From the NCBI GenBank assembly GCA_036897485.1, contig JAYMTF010000333.1, positions 1 through 39,541 on the forward strand: DNA of 39,541 nt. Reading direction: 5' to 3'. The notes beneath the pieces were generated by a model. It had not been told where the DNA came from. It ran no database searches and worked only from the letters and a program-made list of their open reading frames with translations. The position numbers and the translations under genes were made by a program. The DNA comes from Pelargonium nanum. Its lineage: Eukaryota; Streptophyta; Magnoliopsida; Geraniales; Geraniaceae. Of the stretch, positions 1-12,700 are shown piece after piece (the first letter of the stretch is position 1; every line of letters starts with the position of its first letter).

Positions 1-794
1 ATATATATGTATATGGATCCAACTATCTATGCATAGAAAAAAAAAAGGAATATTCCAAAAGGTTAATCTTAACTTATCTGCTGAAAATGAAATATATATA
101 TCATCCACTTGTTAATAAATATATACACATACCAGGTTGCTTATAAGTTATTTATATCTAAGCATTTTCCCATTTCAGACAATGCCATCCTATTTTATAT
201 ATCTTCATTACAATGACTCCTACGTACAGAGTTTTATATACACATCACATTACAGTAGTTGATAATCATAATGTCATGGTCTAGGTGATGTAATTGGCAA
301 CGTTGCCACAACTAACGCAGCGTCCACGATCATTAACTACTCTTTTTCAGTTCTTGACCTCTTGTTTTTGGCCCTTCTCTTGGGTGCCTCCACGTGGCAT
401 CTCTTCGTGCTCTCACGACTTTCTTGTCCGTTTGTTTGACTTGGACAAACACTACTTCTTCCTTGTCTGTCTGAATGGCAGATCTCCGATATTTCCGGGT
501 CAGACGGAGGGTATGTTCGACAAATATGTGCCATCTTCTTGTTCTTGAGGGATAGATATTTGCATATTGTATTACAAGTTGCAATGCAACAACATTAACT
601 AAAGAGTATCAAAACAGAAGAAAAGCTAAGAGACAAACACAAACAAACAAAAACACATGTTGCTCCATGGATATCTCCGAACCACTATCAAACATATATA
701 TCCCCAAACCATGCCCAAATTATAAACACAACCTCTAGCTACTACTTCTCTTTCATTTTGTCTCTCCCTCTTTCTAATAAACTCACAATTTTCA
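1..794 (+). promoter_or_regulatory. Upstream region of the ERF gene
   Basis: No coding evidence is visible here; the short open frames at about 290-590 resemble no family I know. A palindromic G-box (CCACGTGG, 390-397) lies about 400 bp before the ERF start, a typical bZIP/bHLH site. TATAAAC at 721-727 is a plausible TATA box, which would give a leader of roughly 40 nt before the ATG at 795. The first 250 bp are AT-rich with short TA runs. The promoter assignment is inferred from position and motifs only. Confidence 0.45.
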
Positions 795-1664
795 ATGGAA
801 TCTCAACATTTTCAACCACAAAATCATCCCCGAAAAGCGGGCTTGGGAGTGATGAGCAAACCCAAAGGACGGAGCAGAGGCAATGGGATTAACAAGTTCA
901 TTGGGGTGAGACAAAGGCCTTCCGGAAGATGGGTTGCTGAGATCAAAGACACTACTCAAAAGATTAGGATGTGGCTTGGAACTTTCGAGACTGCTGAGGA
1001 AGCTGCCCGAGCATATGACGAAGCTGCTTGCCTTCTTCGAGGCTCCAACACCCGTACCAACTTCGTCACGCAGGTCTCCAGCGATTCTCCTCTCGCCTCT
1101 CGGATTCAAAATCTTCTCAACAACAGAAAGGGTGTCAAGAAAAACAATATTGGTGTTTCTACTAAAAGCAGCTCCACTAGTAGTAGTATTACTACTAGTA
1201 GTAGGCAGCTACCAGTAGAAACATCAAGAGCTGCTACTAGTACTACAACTAGTAGCAGCTCTTCTAGTACTACTACTAGTAACAGTGGTGTTACTAGTGA
1301 TAGTACTATTTCCAGTGGGAAAATAAAGCATGCGTTTGAAGACGTGTACAAGCCTGACATGAGCAACTGCTCTGGGGATTTCGAGCTCAATTCTTCGCAA
1401 ACGGATCATCTTCCGTGGGGGTTTGATAGGTTTTCGTTTACTCAACAAGTGTTGGATATGCCAAAGAATGTTGCTAGTCCTGCAGATGAGAGTAGATCAG
1501 GTGAGGTGGAGTTTTCTGAATTTGACAGAATGAAAGTGGAGAGACAGATATCAGCATCTCTGTATGCTATGAATGGAGTGCAAGAGTACATGGAGACTGT
1601 TCATGATCCAATTGAATCATTGTGGGATCTTCCTCCTTTGTGCTCATTGTTCTTCAAAATTTGA
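795..1664 (+). CDS. RAP2-11: AP2/ERF transcription factor, RAP2.11-like
   Basis: Intronless gene for a 289-aa nuclear DNA-binding protein. One AP2/ERF domain spans about residues 34-91, from [13 protein letters not shown] to [13 protein letters not shown], with the family WLGTF and AARAYDEAA motifs intact. The strand segment WVAEIKD carries Val at the position typical of DREB proteins and Asp at the position typical of ERF proteins, as in RAP2.11. Residues 124-175 are an almost pure Ser/Thr tract encoded by ACTAGT/ACTACT-type repeats. The acidic and aromatic C-terminus, with [13 protein letters not shown], could be an activation region. Arabidopsis RAP2.11 is known to act in low-potassium signalling at the HAK5 promoter; the same role here is inference. 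The start is the first ATG after the putative TATA box. The family call is very secure and the orthologue call is supported by the tubulin neighbour. Confidence 0.9.
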   Translation: MESQHFQPQNHPRKAGLGVMSKPKGRSRGNGINKFIGVRQRPSGRWVAEIKDTTQKIRMWLGTFETAEEAARAYDEAACLLRGSNTRTNFVTQVSSDSPLASRIQNLLNNRKGVKKNNIGVSTKSSSTSSSITTSSRQLPVETSRAATSTTTSSSSSSTTTSNSGVTSDSTISSGKIKHAFEDVYKPDMSNCSGDFELNSSQTDHLPWGFDRFSFTQQVLDMPKNVASPADESRSGEVEFSEFDRMKVERQISASLYAMNGVQEYMETVHDPIESLWDLPPLCSLFFKI

Positions 1665-3142
1665 TCATTCTTGATCACTTTCCATTTCTTGGTAGTTTTT
1701 TTTTTTTTTTCTCTCATTGAAAAAGTCAAATGAGTTAGAGATGGTGTAGGATTGGCTCCAAGTTTATAATAACAAAGAACTTTTCTACCATTAGAATATG
1801 AAATATTATATGCATATAGTTTTTAAATATCAGCAGCATGAACACATCAAATGGTCAAAACAATTTGTTAAAGATATATCCATAGGGCTTGTTTGGGTTG
1901 TTTATTTCAAATGTTTGTAGATGTAATTAGAAAGAGATAAAATGTTAGTAGAGAATAAATGTTTTGTTTGGAAAACCAACATTTAGAAGAGGTGCAAAAG
2001 AAATTCTAAGAAGTTAAATTGTTTGATAAAATTGTGGGAAAATAAGAATCTAATTATGAAATCACTATCATCTTCACGCCAGCCTTGAAGAGTATGCAAG
2101 TATTGGAATAAAAATGAGGTTGACCCATATCTATGTCTATCGACTGAAGGTCAACCATGAAACTAGAACCGTCACCGCATAAAGTAAAAACATGTATATC
2201 TAACTCTAAACTCAATTCATATCACGTTTTGAGTCTATTGTGCTAAAACAAATATCATAATGTAACACTTGCTTGGGTTGAGATTAATTTGGTCATAAAC
2301 TATTGTGCAATTGGGAGTGGAAAAATTTCATAGGAGATCCTGCAGGAGCCTCCAACCTTCTGTGGAGAAAGCTCGTGCAGACTTCCATTGTCTGCAAGTT
2401 CTTCTACAACTAAACAATTTTTTACTTTAAAACTCATATGCATTGAGCCTGTGGGAGGTCAATACAATACCCAAACAAGCACTCGGTGGTACGAGCAATC
2501 ATGTTGACACTTGCTCTTACTACTGGTTACATTAATCAATAGGTAGTATGGCTAACGTATTTTGTAAATGGGCAACTAGACGAGTTGTGTCTGGGGCTCA
2601 TAGGTTAACAAAACTCGGTATGAACTCGGTATGCTCGGTGTTTGTAAGGGATGGACCTACTTATTTGAAATCTATGCAATTATAGCTTTTATAAATAAAA
2701 ATTAAAACAAAAAAAATCAATCTGAATCACCTGTCAAGAACCTTCAAGACAATGAGATAGGCCTCAAGGCCAATATGCAAGTGCTTATTCCTCATTGCAC
2801 AGATGATCAAAATTATACCATAAATTGCCATATCTGAATGCAACAAGAACATAAAGACTTGGCACCTGGCCTTAATTAAACACCCATCCAAATTGCTGGT
2901 TTCTCATTTAAGACTTCCACATGTATAAGAAAATGACATTTTCATCAATCATCCACAGGCCTCATTTCAAGGATGAAAACAATTGATTCTCATTACTTGG
3001 AAAACCAACACAATAACAAATATAGAGCACAATACAAAGACCAGTCAAAAAGATCAATAACATAACAAATTATTAAAAATACAGACATCAAGATATTAAT
3101 TGACAAATCAATGCTAGGATGAGACAAATGTTTTTTCTTCTT
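1665..3142. other. Spacer between convergent ERF and tubulin genes
   Basis: Holds the 3' ends of both genes and no recognisable coding sequence. A T-run lies just after the ERF stop (about 1697-1710). Positions 1885-2482 look like a small inverted-repeat transposon, listed separately. The remaining sequence to 3142 is AT-rich, presumably including the tubulin 3' untranslated region near 2900-3142. Confidence 0.5.
1885..2482. mobile_element. Candidate MITE with 14-bp terminal inverted repeats
   Basis: The left end GGGCTTGTTTGGGT (1885-1898) matches, with one mismatch, the reverse complement of the right end at 2469-2482. GGGCTTGTTTGG ends are common in plant hAT and PIF/Harbinger-type non-autonomous elements. 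The unit is about 0.6 kb, AT-rich and without coding capacity. I could not find a convincing target-site duplication, so the boundaries and superfamily are uncertain. Confidence 0.4.
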
Positions 3143-6100
3143 TCAGTATTCTTCTCCTTCTTCATCGTCCTCGTCAACACCTTCTGCCCCAACTTCCTCG
3201 TAGTCCTTCTCCAGGGCAGCAAGATCCTCACGGGCTTCGGAGAATTCACCTTCCTCCATCCCTTCACCCACGTACCAATGGACAAAAGCTCGCTTGGAAT
3301 ACATGAGGTCAAATTTGTGGTTTATCCGGGAGAAAACCTCAGCCACTGCAGTGTTGTTGCTTATCATACAAACCGCACGCTGCACCTTGGCAAGATCACC
3401 TCCTGGTACCACTGTTGGGGGCTGGTAGTTGATTCCACACTTGAATCCAGTTGGGCACCTACAAGCATTCATATATGGCAATTTTAACCAAATTGCAAGA
3501 AAGATCTTATTCGGGTCAACTTGATCCGAATCATATGGTAAGATGCTGCTCTGATTTTGCAAGTTTCCAACAACTATATTCATATGCAAGTATAGTAGTA
3601 ACGACTGGCCTAATAAAGAATGTTATCACATGCAGTGTTCATTAATTAGTACCACAAATCGTCCTATTCTGAAGCTTAATGCAATTTTAACTTTAGTTCA
3701 AGAATACCATATCATCCCTTATCACGAGAGTCACATATAATGTCAATGCTAGAACTCGGACAGTAAGGACTTGCATAAGGAAAACACTGAAAAGAGAACC
3801 TTAGTCTCTATCAGTGGCAAAGAGGAAACAGAGAGAATATCAGCTCCCTTATTCACTATACTATGCAAAAACTAAAGGCACAGCCACTGTGAAAGCTCAG
3901 CTAAGCCATCCCAGAGCAAGTACTAGTTATTAGAAGTATTCATGTACTCACCAGTCAACAAACTGAACTGTCCGCTTTGTCTTGATGGTAGCGACAGCAG
4001 CATTGACATCCTTGGGTACAACATCTCCACGATACATCAAACAGCAGGCCATATACTTGCCATGCCTTGGATCACACTTGGCCATCATACTAGAAGGCTC
4101 AAACACGGCACTCGTGATCTCAGGTACGGATAGCTGCTCATGGAAAGCCTTTGCAGCTGAGATTACAGGGGCATAGGATGAAAGCATGAAATGGATACGA
4201 GGATATGGCACAAGGTTAGTTTGAAACTCTGTAATGTCAACATTGATGGCACCATCAAATCTCAAGGAAGTCGTCAAAGAAGAGACAATTTGGGAGATTA
4301 AGCGATTCAAGTTGGTGTAAGTAGGTCTTTCAATATCTAAGGATTTCCTGCAAATGTCATATATAGCTTCATTATCCAGAAGAACTGCCACATCAGTGTG
4401 TTCAAGGAGGGAATGTGTAGAGAGAACACTGTTGTAAGGTTCCACAACTGCAGTAGAAACCTGCACATTAAAATAAAGAACATAAACTTAAAGAAGTTGT
4501 CAGTAAACAACTCAAACATACTAAATATACCAGACTTCAAGAATAGCCTTTCTCCCCCAAATTTATGTGTGCCAGGTCTTAACTCCATTATATGAATTAA
4601 ACACCACAAAAAATCAGAAAAAAGAGTTACAGACCTAAAATAGTAGCAATATTCAACTTAATCTAACACAATCCACTTCTCCTCCAAATTCACAAATTCA
4701 CCAGTATATGTTTTTCATTAAATTAAGGAGGCATCTATTGGTTTTTTTTTTTTTTTTTGGAATGTACAAATAAAAAAGGAAGGGCAATCAATTGCGAATA
4801 AAAATATAAATGAGATATGTGGACTGTTCTCTTAAGTTTTCATAGAAGACAGTCCCTCTAATGCGCCTTTTCGCCTAAGGTTTCAAGGAAGTACCTGTGG
4901 AGAAGGATAGATGGAGAAGCCAAGTTTTGACTTCTTTCCATAATCAACAGACAAGCGTTCCAACAGTAGTGAGCCTAAACCAGAACCAGTGCCACCACCC
5001 ACAGCATTGAATACCAAGAACCCTTGGAGACCAGTGCAGTTGTCAGCTAATTTTCTCACTCGGTCAAGGCATAAATCAACGATTTCCCTCCCCACTGCAG
5101 CATAAGATACCAAATAAAATGAACAATTTAAGCCAACGAATTGAATATATGGCAAATCACGAGTTTGTCAGTGTGGCAGAAATGCATTTACCAGTATAGT
5201 GTCCCCTGGCAAAGTTATTAGCAGCATCTTCTTTGCCAGAAATGAGTTGCTCAGGATGAAAGAGCTGTCTATATGTCCCAGTTCTAACTTCATCAATCAC
5301 AGTTGGTTCAAGGTCAACAAATATAGCTCTAGGGACATGCTTGCCAGCACCAGTCTCGCTGAAGAAGGTATTAAAAGCATCATGGCCAACACCAAAAGAG
5401 GTGTCGCTGCAACAATAATTTTTTTTTGTTATAATTAGGTTCAGCGGGAAAGACTTAGAAATAGTAACATGAGCTATATCTTCTGCCCAACTTCCCTCGG
5501 TCAAGTAAACAAACTATCTCAAGAACTTGCACCCAGAAGTGTTAAATGCATACACCAACCCGAAAGAAAATAGATATATGACCATTCATCCAATGGTTTC
5601 AGACATTTTACGGACAAGTAAATGATCCTGATCATCACGGCATCCACCGCCTATGTCAGGCCTGTGTCAAAGTGCTATGTCTGCGCTGACTGAAAGTTCC
5701 TTGGGACATGTGAGGAATAGGGCATTGATGTTCGGCATATTAATTAGATGTGTTTTTTTTTCAGCTAGAAAGATAGTTGGTAAACTGTGCACATTACAAA
5801 TTAATATGCAGACCGTACCTAACAGATGGTTCAAGATAACTTGAGATCTTGCAAAGCACACTTTTCAATCTTGAGTTTTATTATATTCTTTTGAAATGTT
5901 TATTATCTGCTTTCCTTATCAGCTTTAAGGCAACAGAATCATCAACAGTAACTGGTGAATTAAACTTAAAACAAAGGCACAGACTCCGCTGCCTGCAGTT
6001 CAACATCCAATTCAGCTCACATACTACCATTCAATATGCCCTGGTAAATTGGAAAGACTGATAATTTACTGTAACAAAAAAAAATCATAAATGAAGAACT

Positions 6101-6672
6101 AGCACACTTATTCTCTCAATCTTGTAAACTACAAAATGTTATCTAACTCTTGTCTCTTTAGCATATACAATGCTAACCCAACAGTTATTTTAAGTATGTC
6201 AGTAAAAGATGGTTGGTGTATTTATTAGCACTTCACTTTTTTCCAAATCAACCTTGTGAGTGAACCATAAAAAGAGATCCAATTGACTATCAGTATGATA
6301 TGATCAACTGATTTTAAGTCAACACAGGAAGTAGAGAAACCATTAGATCAAAGTCATCAATAAGATCAGCAAAAAAAAGGGTCAATCATCCACATTCAGA
6401 ACCCAACATCTTACAAGCTACAACAACAAAAACTCATCCAAATCACTGTAATTCAATCCCCTCCTAAAAAAAAACTAAAATTGAACAAAACCCAACATCA
6501 CAAAATAAAAACCCATTAAAAAAAACATGTAAATTTGAAGAGATGATGGAGAAGAAAACCTGGGCATCATCCCATCGGGCTGGATTCCATGTTCGAGGCA
6601 GTAGAGCTCCCAGCATGAATTCCCAACCTGAATCCCAGCCTGCCCTATGTGTATGCTTATTATTTCCCTCAT
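3143..6672 (-). CDS. TUA3: Alpha-tubulin, TUA3/TUA5 class
   Basis: Encodes the alpha subunit of microtubules, 450 aa, exactly the usual length. Five exons on the minus strand join in frame: 6672-6560, 5406-5192, 5094-4895, 4460-3952 and 3458-3143, all with GT-AG introns; the largest intron is 1153 bp. The N-terminal MREI motif, the GGGTGSG nucleotide loop at residues 142-148, the catalytic Glu254 (in NVDITE) that triggers hydrolysis of beta-tubulin GTP, and the acidic tail ending EEGEEY are all present. The encoded C-terminal Tyr makes it a substrate for detyrosination. Residue 40 is Thr (PSDTSFG), so the classical acetylated Lys40 is absent. The start is the ATG at 6670-6672; a longer reading begins at a TTG and is not needed. 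The Thr40 and tail sequence place it with TUA3/TUA5 rather than TUA2/4/6. The family call is essentially certain. Confidence 0.96.
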
Positions 6673-7020
6673 CTCTCCCAACAATCAACTGGAATTTCAA
6701 AGAAAGGTGTTGTTTTTAGTATCAAATTAGATTTTAATTTGTACCCAAAAAGAGAGAGACAGAGACTTTAATGGAGAAGAAGATGAATACATAAAACTAA
6801 AGATATGTAAATACCTGTGTAAATGTAACATACAGCTTATAAAAAAAAAATGTAACATACAAGGTCCAGGTCATGTAATGGGAGTGGGACCCTCCATTTG
6901 GCGCCAACTGTGTTGTCGGCAGTTCACAGCTCGGCCACTCTCGAAATGCTCTGGCGGTGGTGGTGGCTTTGGCCCACCCCGAAACCGAGCTCTGTCTCTT
7001 CAAGAATCCAATTCAATCCT
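6673..7020 (-). promoter_or_regulatory. Tubulin upstream region with E2F-like and site II motifs
   Basis: Read on the minus strand, this is the leader and promoter of the alpha-tubulin gene. TTTGGCGCCAA at 6897-6907 contains the E2F core TTTSSCGC, about 225 bp before the ATG. GGCCCAC at 6971-6977 is a site II/TCP-type element on the minus strand (GTGGGCC). Both motifs are typical of genes expressed in dividing cells. A TATAAG sequence near 6836-6842 on the minus strand could be the TATA box. The short tract AAATGTAACATACA occurs twice, on either side of an A-run at about 6840-6850. Function is inferred from motifs and position. Confidence 0.4.
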
Positions 7021-7597
7021 AATTCTTTGTTAGTATATGTTTTCAAATGATATTGAACCAACATGAATATGAAATGCCAGTTAGAGTGGGACATATAACC
7101 AACACATTATTAAATCTTTTCATTTATTATTTTATGATAATTCATTTTACTATTTTATCTTTCATGTATCATAATAATGGCTTGCACACTTTTTATGCAG
7201 GCAAATCTACATGACATGTTTTGTTGATATGAGGTAAACAATTCAAACACTTTTTATGCGCCTCGTGCTGACATGGAAATGAGATGTGACGTCTTGGGCT
7301 AATGTGGAGGTTTTTTATCTGCTATAATGACAAAATTGCAAGTCCAATGATCAGAACAAGTGAAAATACTAGTTGATGGTCAATTTTAAAATCAAAGCTA
7401 GTTTAAGGGGTCTCAAACTATTTAACTCATTTTAAATATGAAATTAGATGTGTCATTTTTTGATTGGTTAAAAATAATTAAATATTATAATAAGACATGT
7501 CATTTTATAGTTAACTTCTTTATTTCTAAAATTTTACACGTGTGTGTCACGCCATTTGTTTTCTCATTTAAAGTCACGTTAGCAAAGTTATAGAAAA

Positions 7598-7693
7598 GTT
7601 AACTTCAACTAATGACATGAACTATTTCGACCCCAAAACTTAAAGTTCCAAGAACTAAGTGAGTTTTTTCAAAGTTCATGACTATCTTGGCGA
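7598..7693 (-). repeat. Dispersed repeat, copy A (inverted relative to copy at 20.1 kb)
   Basis: The reverse complement of this stretch aligns with 20124-20250: both share runs such as TTTTGGGGTC, AAATGG/AAATAG and GTTAGTTGAAGTTAA in the same order. Such sequences usually mark old non-autonomous DNA elements or retrotransposon ends in plant spacers; the class is not clear. Confidence 0.5.
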
Positions 7694-7964
7694 CTTTTTT
7701 AAAGTTCGAAAACATAATTAACCTTTAATCCTTTTGATAAAGGAAACAACATTAAGAGTAAAAGGGTAAATAATAACATATATCAAATTATTTGGAGCTG
7801 AAATAGTCGAATGGGACGGTCTGATCAGTCCACTAATTTTGGTCAGACATAACTAGTCTGATTGATATGATCATTGGGTCAACGGAGAAGGGATCGTGTG
7901 TGGTGGGAGAAACTGCGAAAGTACTTAAAATAACAATTAAACAAGTAATTAAAAAATAATAATC

Positions 7965-8050
7965 AAGGCATGTGTAGATGAAGTGGTTTAAGTGTTTTGG
8001 ATTTGTATAAGGTTCCGGGTTCAAGCATCACCTCAATTGTGTAGGGCAAT
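7965..8050 (+). mobile_element. Possible tRNA-derived SINE
   Basis: A tRNA-like order is visible: an A-box-like stretch (AAGTGGTTTAAGTG, about 7980-7994), then a B-box-like GGGTTCAAGC (8017-8026), followed by a short body and an A-run near 8055. Target duplications are unclear because both flanks are A-rich. It could be chance. Confidence 0.3.
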
Positions 8051-9042
8051 TGATAAAAAAATATTTACATATTTTTGTTTGATCATCAAATGACATGGTT
8101 TTGATGGAAGACAAGCATCACTGCTAAATATCCAACTGATCATGTAAACATTTTAATATACATATATTTTGAAAGGTAATATAATTTATTTTTAGTTTCA
8201 CAAAGAACACAACTATTATTGAACAATTGAGTATTGTCAGTAGTACTCAATTTGGTTCATTATTGATGCTTGGGTGACTATCAGTATCAACACACTTTTG
8301 GTTTGTGAATTATTGTGGTATTTTTTGTTTTTGTTTGAGGAGTGTGTGAGGGATCAATTTGATTTTGGCCCACCCCCTATCTTCTCTTTCATTTAATACA
8401 TGATTTGTTGTTGGATCCACACTAATTGAATATGGGAGGAAAAATTGCACATAACACTTATTTATACTTTCAATTTTTATAGACAACCACCTATATTTGC
8501 CAAAGCACAAGAGCGTATGTGATGAAATCCTGATGAGTGCCAAGGAGAGAATCGACATCTTTTACACAGGAGTACAAAACACGCAGGGCCTAAAGAAAAA
8601 AGAGACGCGGGCTTGGTGATTAGACCCATTAGTCAAACATAAAGACTCGCCACATAGCGACAAATGCAGAGTGACAATCATAAATGAGATAGAATATTTA
8701 TCTTCATACACAAAGAGATCAGAGGTACGTTAAGCTGACCACATTCTATGCTTAGGTATTTACAATGTGTATCAAATTTAAGCATCTAAGGGGTTTTAGT
8801 CAAAAGAATGCTTATTTTGCATGGTTATGTACTCAGGAGCGTGAACTGTGAAGTTATCACATCTAGTCGTCGGGAGAACTCTTGGAGTACATGTGGCAGT
8901 TCAAATTTCAGATCGTATTCGGATAGGATTTATTCAGATTCTAATTGACAAAGAATAAACTGAATTCATTTCGAAAGAGATTTAAATCGAATTTTTTTAG
9001 AACAGATAAAATCCAAATCTTTAGTGTAAGTAGATTTGTACA

Positions 9043-9131
9043 GCCCCCTAGGGGGTGGCTCAATGATCAAGATACACATCTCCATGTATGAGGTCTGTTG
9101 TGTAGCTCAATTTTCTTTAAAAAATAAAAAT
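9043..9131 (+). mobile_element. SINE copy with internal deletion and target duplication
   Basis: Starts with the same CCCCCTAG...GGGTG and CACATCTCCATGT sequence as the fuller element at 21946-22085, but lacks the B-box part, and ends in an A-rich tail. The flanks carry an 11-bp direct repeat with one mismatch, AGATTTGTACA (9032-9042) and AAATTTGTACA (9132-9142), as expected of retroposition. Confidence 0.7.
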
Positions 9132-9607
9132 AAATTTGTACAATGTCTGTTGTTAAATGATTTGACTTGGAAATTAAAATATATAAAATAATTATTTTTT
9201 TTAATCATTTTATTAAAGTTGTGGTCCAGTCATATTAAATGACTCATGTGATTAGCACATAACTCGTCACGTCAACATAAAATTGAATAAAAATAATTAT
9301 TTAATACTTAATGGAGAAACTGACAGAAACTAACCGTATGAAATCATTTTTTGCCGAAAGTTCACTGACTAATTTAAATTTAAAAAAATTAGAAACCAAA
9401 TTTAATCGCGAAATTTTAGGAATTATATTGAGTATTTTAACTTGAAGACATAAAATAATAACTGAACAAGGGAAGTTTAATAATGTAAAGCCCATATCAA
9501 AATGAATTTTAGTAATTTACAAGAAATGAGCCCAAGGCCCAAAACACAACGGATAATCATACACTACAAAAGAGTGAAGAACACAAACACAATCAGTAGA
9601 GACAAAA

Positions 9608-9690
9608 ATGGCTCCTCTGAAAGCGGTGGCTGTCATCGCCGGAGACTCCAACGTTCGAGGCTCTCTTCAATTTTCTCAGAATCCCAACGG

Positions 9691-9743
<53 letters not shown>

Positions 9744-12700
9744 CTTTATGTTTATGTGATGTGTTATGTCATAGGAATTTGGGTTTTACTTCATACATGG
9801 GTTTTATCTTGTATTGCCTTTGTTGATTGTGCATGTTGAAATATATACATACAGGAGCTACCAATGTGCAAGGGAGGATCACTGGTCTCTCTCCTGGCCT
9901 TCATGGCTTCCATATTCATGCCCTTGGTGACACCACCAATGGCTGCAATTCCACTGGTACTTTCTCTATTTAGCTTCCAATACATCAAATTCAGGTTTTC
10001 TTTTTTTTGAATTTCCTATTGCTTTTTTGGCATATGATTTGGTATTTGAAATGGGTATTTGTTTGCTGAGTGTTTGTTTGATTGTATCTTTAGGACCCCA
10101 TTTTAATCCACTCAAGAAAAACCATGGAGCTCCCACTGATAAGGAGCGCCACGCTGGGGATTTAGGGAACATCATCGCCGGCCCAGATGGTGCGTGCTGT
10201 TTGCATCTAGACTTTTTCTATGTGTAATTTGATGGGTTTCTGTTTTTTTATGTATATTTGAATTTTTGGTGGTACAGTACAGAAATGATTTACTTCCTAA
10301 ATATATATATTGCAGGTGTTGCTGAGGTTTCTATCAAGGACTTGCAGGTGATGATGTTGAATATTCAGAATGAGTTTTATCATTGTTTCCTAATTTTGTC
10401 TTAACATTTTGATTTTGAGTGTGGCCCCAAATCACCCTTAAATGTTTCCACTGATTTGTTAATCTGAACTCATACAGTGAGTATAACTTGAATTGCTGGG
10501 CGGATTTCTTAATTTCCCCTTACTTTCTGTTGATATGTAGATTCCATTAAGTGGAACTCATTCCATACTAGGGAGAGCAGTTGTTGTGCATGCTGATCCC
10601 GATGATCTTGGCAGAGGTAAGATAATTAGAATTAGTTTAAAAAATGTTTGTACATTAATATAGTATATTGAGCTGTGGTATTCTTGTGTACATATCTGGC
10701 TTCTTTTTTTACTGACCTCAAGTAGCCCGCCCGTGCTTGCCTTCAGAATGTTCTCAAAACAATGGGGTGAGGTTGTCCCATAGATCTTTGGTATAGAATA
10801 GATCTCAACATTAGTACATAACGGTGAAAGACATTCCCAATATTGTTCTTTTTGTATTGCTCTCTCTCTCCCCACACACACCTATTTTAGATCTATGTTT
10901 TACATTTTCTTCATTACAACAATTGTTTTGCTGATAAATGCTTATCTTGTTGGTCTATGTACCGATTATTGTGTTGATTAGCATTGATTATTTATTAACA
11001 CATATAATTCATTGGTCTATGTTTATAATGTGAATACATTGTGATAAGTAAGATTTATTCACCTGATACACAACTTGTAACTCATAGTGTAATCAATAGG
11101 TTTTCTATCACTAGTCTGAATAAAGGGGGATGATAATGTTAATATTAGTGGGCCTATAGCCCATTTATTTGTAGAATAAAAACCAAACTTGCAGGGCCAA
11201 TTCATGGACCTCTAGACAATTGACAAAGGGTAAAAGAAACATTTTGTCTCTTCGTAATTAAAACACAGCAACACTCTCATCTCCCTCACACTTTCACTCT
11301 CAAGATTAGGGCGAACAAGTTGAATAACAAAGGAGGTTGCTGGAACTATTTTGGTTAGGTGAGAGCATTAGGTTACTATAATGGATTCAAGAGAATAGTA
11401 TAATATTGTTCTTCGTCTTATTCTTATCGCGTAATATGAATCTCCATTTGAATGTTAAGCAATCACATGGTATTAGAGCTTGCCCAGGATTTTCATGAAA
11501 GTTTCATTCAAACAATTTAAGCTCATGATTTTGTTTGTGAATCTGAATGTTTTGGTTACTTTCATGAATTCTAGCTTCTATTATGGCTATATTCATGTCA
11601 ATTTTGCACGTTGGCAAAAATAATTTTGGGATCTTACCTCTTATAGTGTTCTTGAGCATTTCCATTTCCTCTTGGTTTTGTCTATGCATTGTGTATAGGG
11701 ATGGTCATGACGCGGGTAAAACCCGCAACCTACAAATACCCGCCCCTTGTGGGGCGAGAAATCCCCATTTAAGCGGGTAATGGGGATGGGCATGGGGAAT
11801 CAAATAGTCCCCATGCAAGGAATGAGGATGGTGACATGCATGAATGAATCCCCATGGAAAAACCTAAAAATTCGCATAAGTTATACATGTATAATTTATA
11901 TATGTGTGTGTCTAACCTATAAATAGTATACTTAAGTTAATTTTTTTTTACATATTTACATGATCAATATTTAGATGATTGTATTTGAATTTTTATTTGG
12001 AGTATCTATGACGTTTAATTTGAATTTTAGTTTATAAATTTTGTTGAGTTGAAATTGTTGTGTGCGTTTGTAAAACTTGTTAAGTTTCATTGTTACGTTG
12101 TGTGTTGTGCATATTATGTTTGACTATATATGTTTTGTTTGTGGGAGAAGAACGATTATTGAGCTACTATGTTAATTCTATATTTCTGTGACTAGATATT
12201 CAGTTTTTACTTTTGTGGTGTACATTTTATATTTCATATATGTTGTAAGAATAATGCATGCTTAAATTTTAACAAGAACGTGAATTTGGTTGCCAATTGA
12301 AATTTTTTGCTTTTTTAAAAGTATACACTTTACTTTATGCTGTTCGTGGGGATTTATTTTCCCCGTGGGTAAAACCCGATGGGGATGAGGATAAATATCA
12401 CTCCCATGTGGGGATGAGGACGATATTAACACTCCTCGCTCCATGACCATTGAGCCCTAGGTCAATCAACTAGAGCAAGTGAACCATCAATTTGCTTTCT
12501 GATTTGTAAGCAGTAGATTATATAGAGTAATGTAGTTGAAATCAGATTTTGGTATTAAGTTAATTATTTTTTGTTGTTGTTGTTGTTGTTGTATTACGAT
12601 TATCAACACAATTTCAATGGTTAAATCACATTTGCACATCTTGATATAATAATTTTTTTTAAATGTTCTAGTGATTGTTTTATTTGATTGGTGTGAAGGT

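Larger units (their letters stand above)
7021..9607. other. Intergenic region between tubulin and SOD
   Basis: No gene is supported; open frames are short and low in complexity. It contains a dispersed-repeat copy (7598-7693), a possible tRNA-type SINE (about 7965-8050) and a clear SINE with target duplications (9043-9131). The last 100 bp before 9608 are presumably the SOD leader. The rest is AT-rich and featureless to me. Confidence 0.55.

Noticed and set aside
3119-4176. Plus-strand open frames over the tubulin gene
   Set aside because: They are antisense shadows of conserved tubulin exons and resemble no family.
6797-7003. Small minus-strand frame upstream of tubulin
   Set aside because: It covers the promoter and has no similarity to a known protein; GC-richer composition is explained by promoter motifs.
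11583-11780. 65-codon frame crossing the copia leader and hAT border
   Set aside because: It runs across an element boundary and has no protein similarity.
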